Assembly: GCF_026013545.1 (NCBI RefSeq)
Contig: NZ_JAPDOG010000007.1
Span: forward strand, 62,001 to 126,000
Source: Defluviimonas salinarum
Lineage (GTDB): Bacteria; Pseudomonadota; Alphaproteobacteria; Rhodobacterales; Rhodobacteraceae
Length of the DNA stretch: 64,000 nucleotides
Reading direction: 5' to 3'
Part shown: positions 62,890 to 64,000 of the stretch, piece by piece
Position numbering within the stretch: the stretch's first letter is position 1
Layout of the letters: each line of letters starts with the position of its first letter
Position numbers and translations under genes: made by a program
The notes under the pieces: model-generated
What the model was told of the DNA's origin: nothing
The model's database searches: none
Seen by the model: the letters and a program-made list of their open reading frames with translations, nothing else

Positions 62890-62940
62890 CCGGGGAGGCG
62901 CTGCCTCCCCGGACCCCTCCGGAGTATTTTCGGACAGAAA
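62890..62940. repeat. Intergenic G/C hairpin repeat, copy e
   Basis: CCGGGGAGG-CGCTG-CCTCCCCGG hairpin followed by CCCCTCCGGAGTATTTT. It lies between convergent purD and the FG-GAP gene. Its left flank (CGGCCGACCCGCC) matches that of copy d, so the shared unit is longer than the hairpin. Confidence 0.7.
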
Positions 62941-62952
62941 GTGAAGCTGCGG

Positions 62953-63704
62953 TCAGTCGCAGCCGGCAACCCGGTCGAAGCTCGACGGGTCCCTGTAGGG
63001 GCCGAGATCGCGGATGGCGAGCTGGCCTTCGGCGAGCGTGGTGCCGATGATCCGGCTCCAGCCGGCATCGGCGGTCAGAACCGTCGGGCGGCCGCCGCAG
63101 CTGGCGATGCGGCCCTGGATGAACGGGTCGCCGATCCTGTGGTTGGTCAGCCCTCTGGCCGCGGCGACCGGGGCGAGGCGGTCGCCGTCCAGCCGGACGA
63201 TCTTCAGGATCTTGCCGAGATGCGGGGTCTCGACATAGGCGATCTCGGTCTTGCCATCGCCGTCGAGATCGGCGGCGCCGACGGGGGCGAGCCAGCGGTG
63301 GCGCCGCCCGATGAAGGGGGTCGCGGCATAGGGGCTGCCGTCGAGACCCGCGGCCAGGAGCCGCGCCCCCTTCCGGTGGTCGGTCTGGACGACGATCAGC
63401 TCGGGCCGTCCGTCGCCGTCGACGTCGGCGACCCGCGGCGCTGTGTCCTCGAAGAGCGTGCCGTCGGGCGTCTCGAATTCGAGCGTCCCGCCCCGGCGAA
63501 GCGCGCGGAGGCCGCGCGGCCCGAGCGTCACCCGGATCCGTGACCATTCAGGCGTTGCACCGAGGATGTCGTGGCCGTAAAGGCCGCTGCTGCGCGGCTC
63601 CTCGTAGCAGGCCCGGCGCACCCAGTCGCCGTCGCCCTCGGTGCAGCGCGCCGCGAGCGGTGATGCGGCGAGGGCGACGAGAAGCGCCAGCGCCGCGCGC
63701 AGCA

Positions 63705-63705
<1 letters not shown>
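62953..63705 (-). CDS. Exported FG-GAP/VCBS-repeat-like protein
   Basis: A 250-residue protein with a signal peptide (about 1-18, ending LAA) and two or more FG-GAP-like calcium-binding units: DVDGDGRPELIVV and DLDGDGKTEIAYV, each of the DxDGDG type. Six or so cysteines are distributed at both ends. It would act in the periplasm or outside; ligand unknown. Its ATG overlaps the ferredoxin stop (TGATG), so the two are coupled. Confidence 0.85.

Positions 63706-64000
<295 letters not shown>

Overview
The window is a high-GC, gene-dense stretch of an alphaproteobacterial chromosome. The gene set points to a Rhodobacteraceae/Paracoccaceae member. The markers are neighbouring aerobic cobaltochelatase subunits cobS and cobT, a glyQ - DUF6446 - glyS run, an alphaproteobacterial SAM-II riboswitch ahead of metZ, class-2 PyrD, septation protein A beside ftsY, and an adrenodoxin-type ferredoxin. 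Codon use is strongly G/C at third positions, so nearly every gene carries long antisense shadow frames. I see no rRNA, tRNA, CRISPR array, transposase or integrase.

Layout. 1-9 kb: a fatty-acid desaturase cut by the left edge, a cold-shock protein, a periplasmic 5'-nucleotidase relative, the run DUF952-pyrD-arsC, a membrane cytochrome c, a C26 amidotransferase, and malate synthase G with a GlcG/HbpS protein. 9.3-10.3 kb: a lower-GC gene for a probable HEPN-LOTUS protein. 10.4-12.1 kb: an ArsR/SRPBCC/SRPBCC operon with two matching operator palindromes. 12-20.4 kb: pepN, an SDR, a lytic transglycosylase, an HxlR regulator divergent from a membrane protein, and gatB. 20.4-22 kb: two tandem paralogues of an Imm11-like (DUF1629-like) family lying in a roughly 795-bp segmental duplication. 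22-26.3 kb: DUF4177, a small membrane protein, BolA, a J-domain protein, a DUF4166 dehydrogenase-like protein, a DCC protein, and a scar made of msrB and dnaJ 3' fragments.

26-36.9 kb: a LysR/sulfotransferase divergent pair, DUF1059, a GFA protein divergent from a second LysR, msrB, then cobS and cobT separated by two small exported-protein genes, the second of which begins with a copy of the cobT 5' end. An aminopeptidase P and DUF427 follow. 36.9-50.7 kb: a ClC channel-like protein, a GlcD-type oxidase, an NTF2-like protein, the glycyl-tRNA synthetase operon, a SPOR/peptidoglycan-binding pseudoprotease, tandem TrkH paralogues, and an EamA transporter divergent from a MarR regulator. 50.7-64 kb: folE2, metZ with its SAM-II riboswitch and attenuator, a GST, a SorB-like cytochrome c, septation protein A, EamA, ftsY, an AlkB-type monooxygenase with a long disordered N-terminus, xseA, purD, an FG-GAP protein, and a 2Fe-2S ferredoxin cut by the right edge.

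Most genes are housekeeping or small accessory units. I did not find a large, clearly novel multigene system. The best leads are the cassette between cobS and cobT, the HEPN-LOTUS island, the tandem Imm11-like duplication, a low-GC insert inside glyS, and three proteins whose family active-site residues are replaced (5'-nucleotidase, trypsin-like protein, ClC). Several regulator genes have well-formed palindromes at their promoters. A family of G/C hairpin repeats, including one perfect 47-bp copy pair, sits at gene 3' ends.
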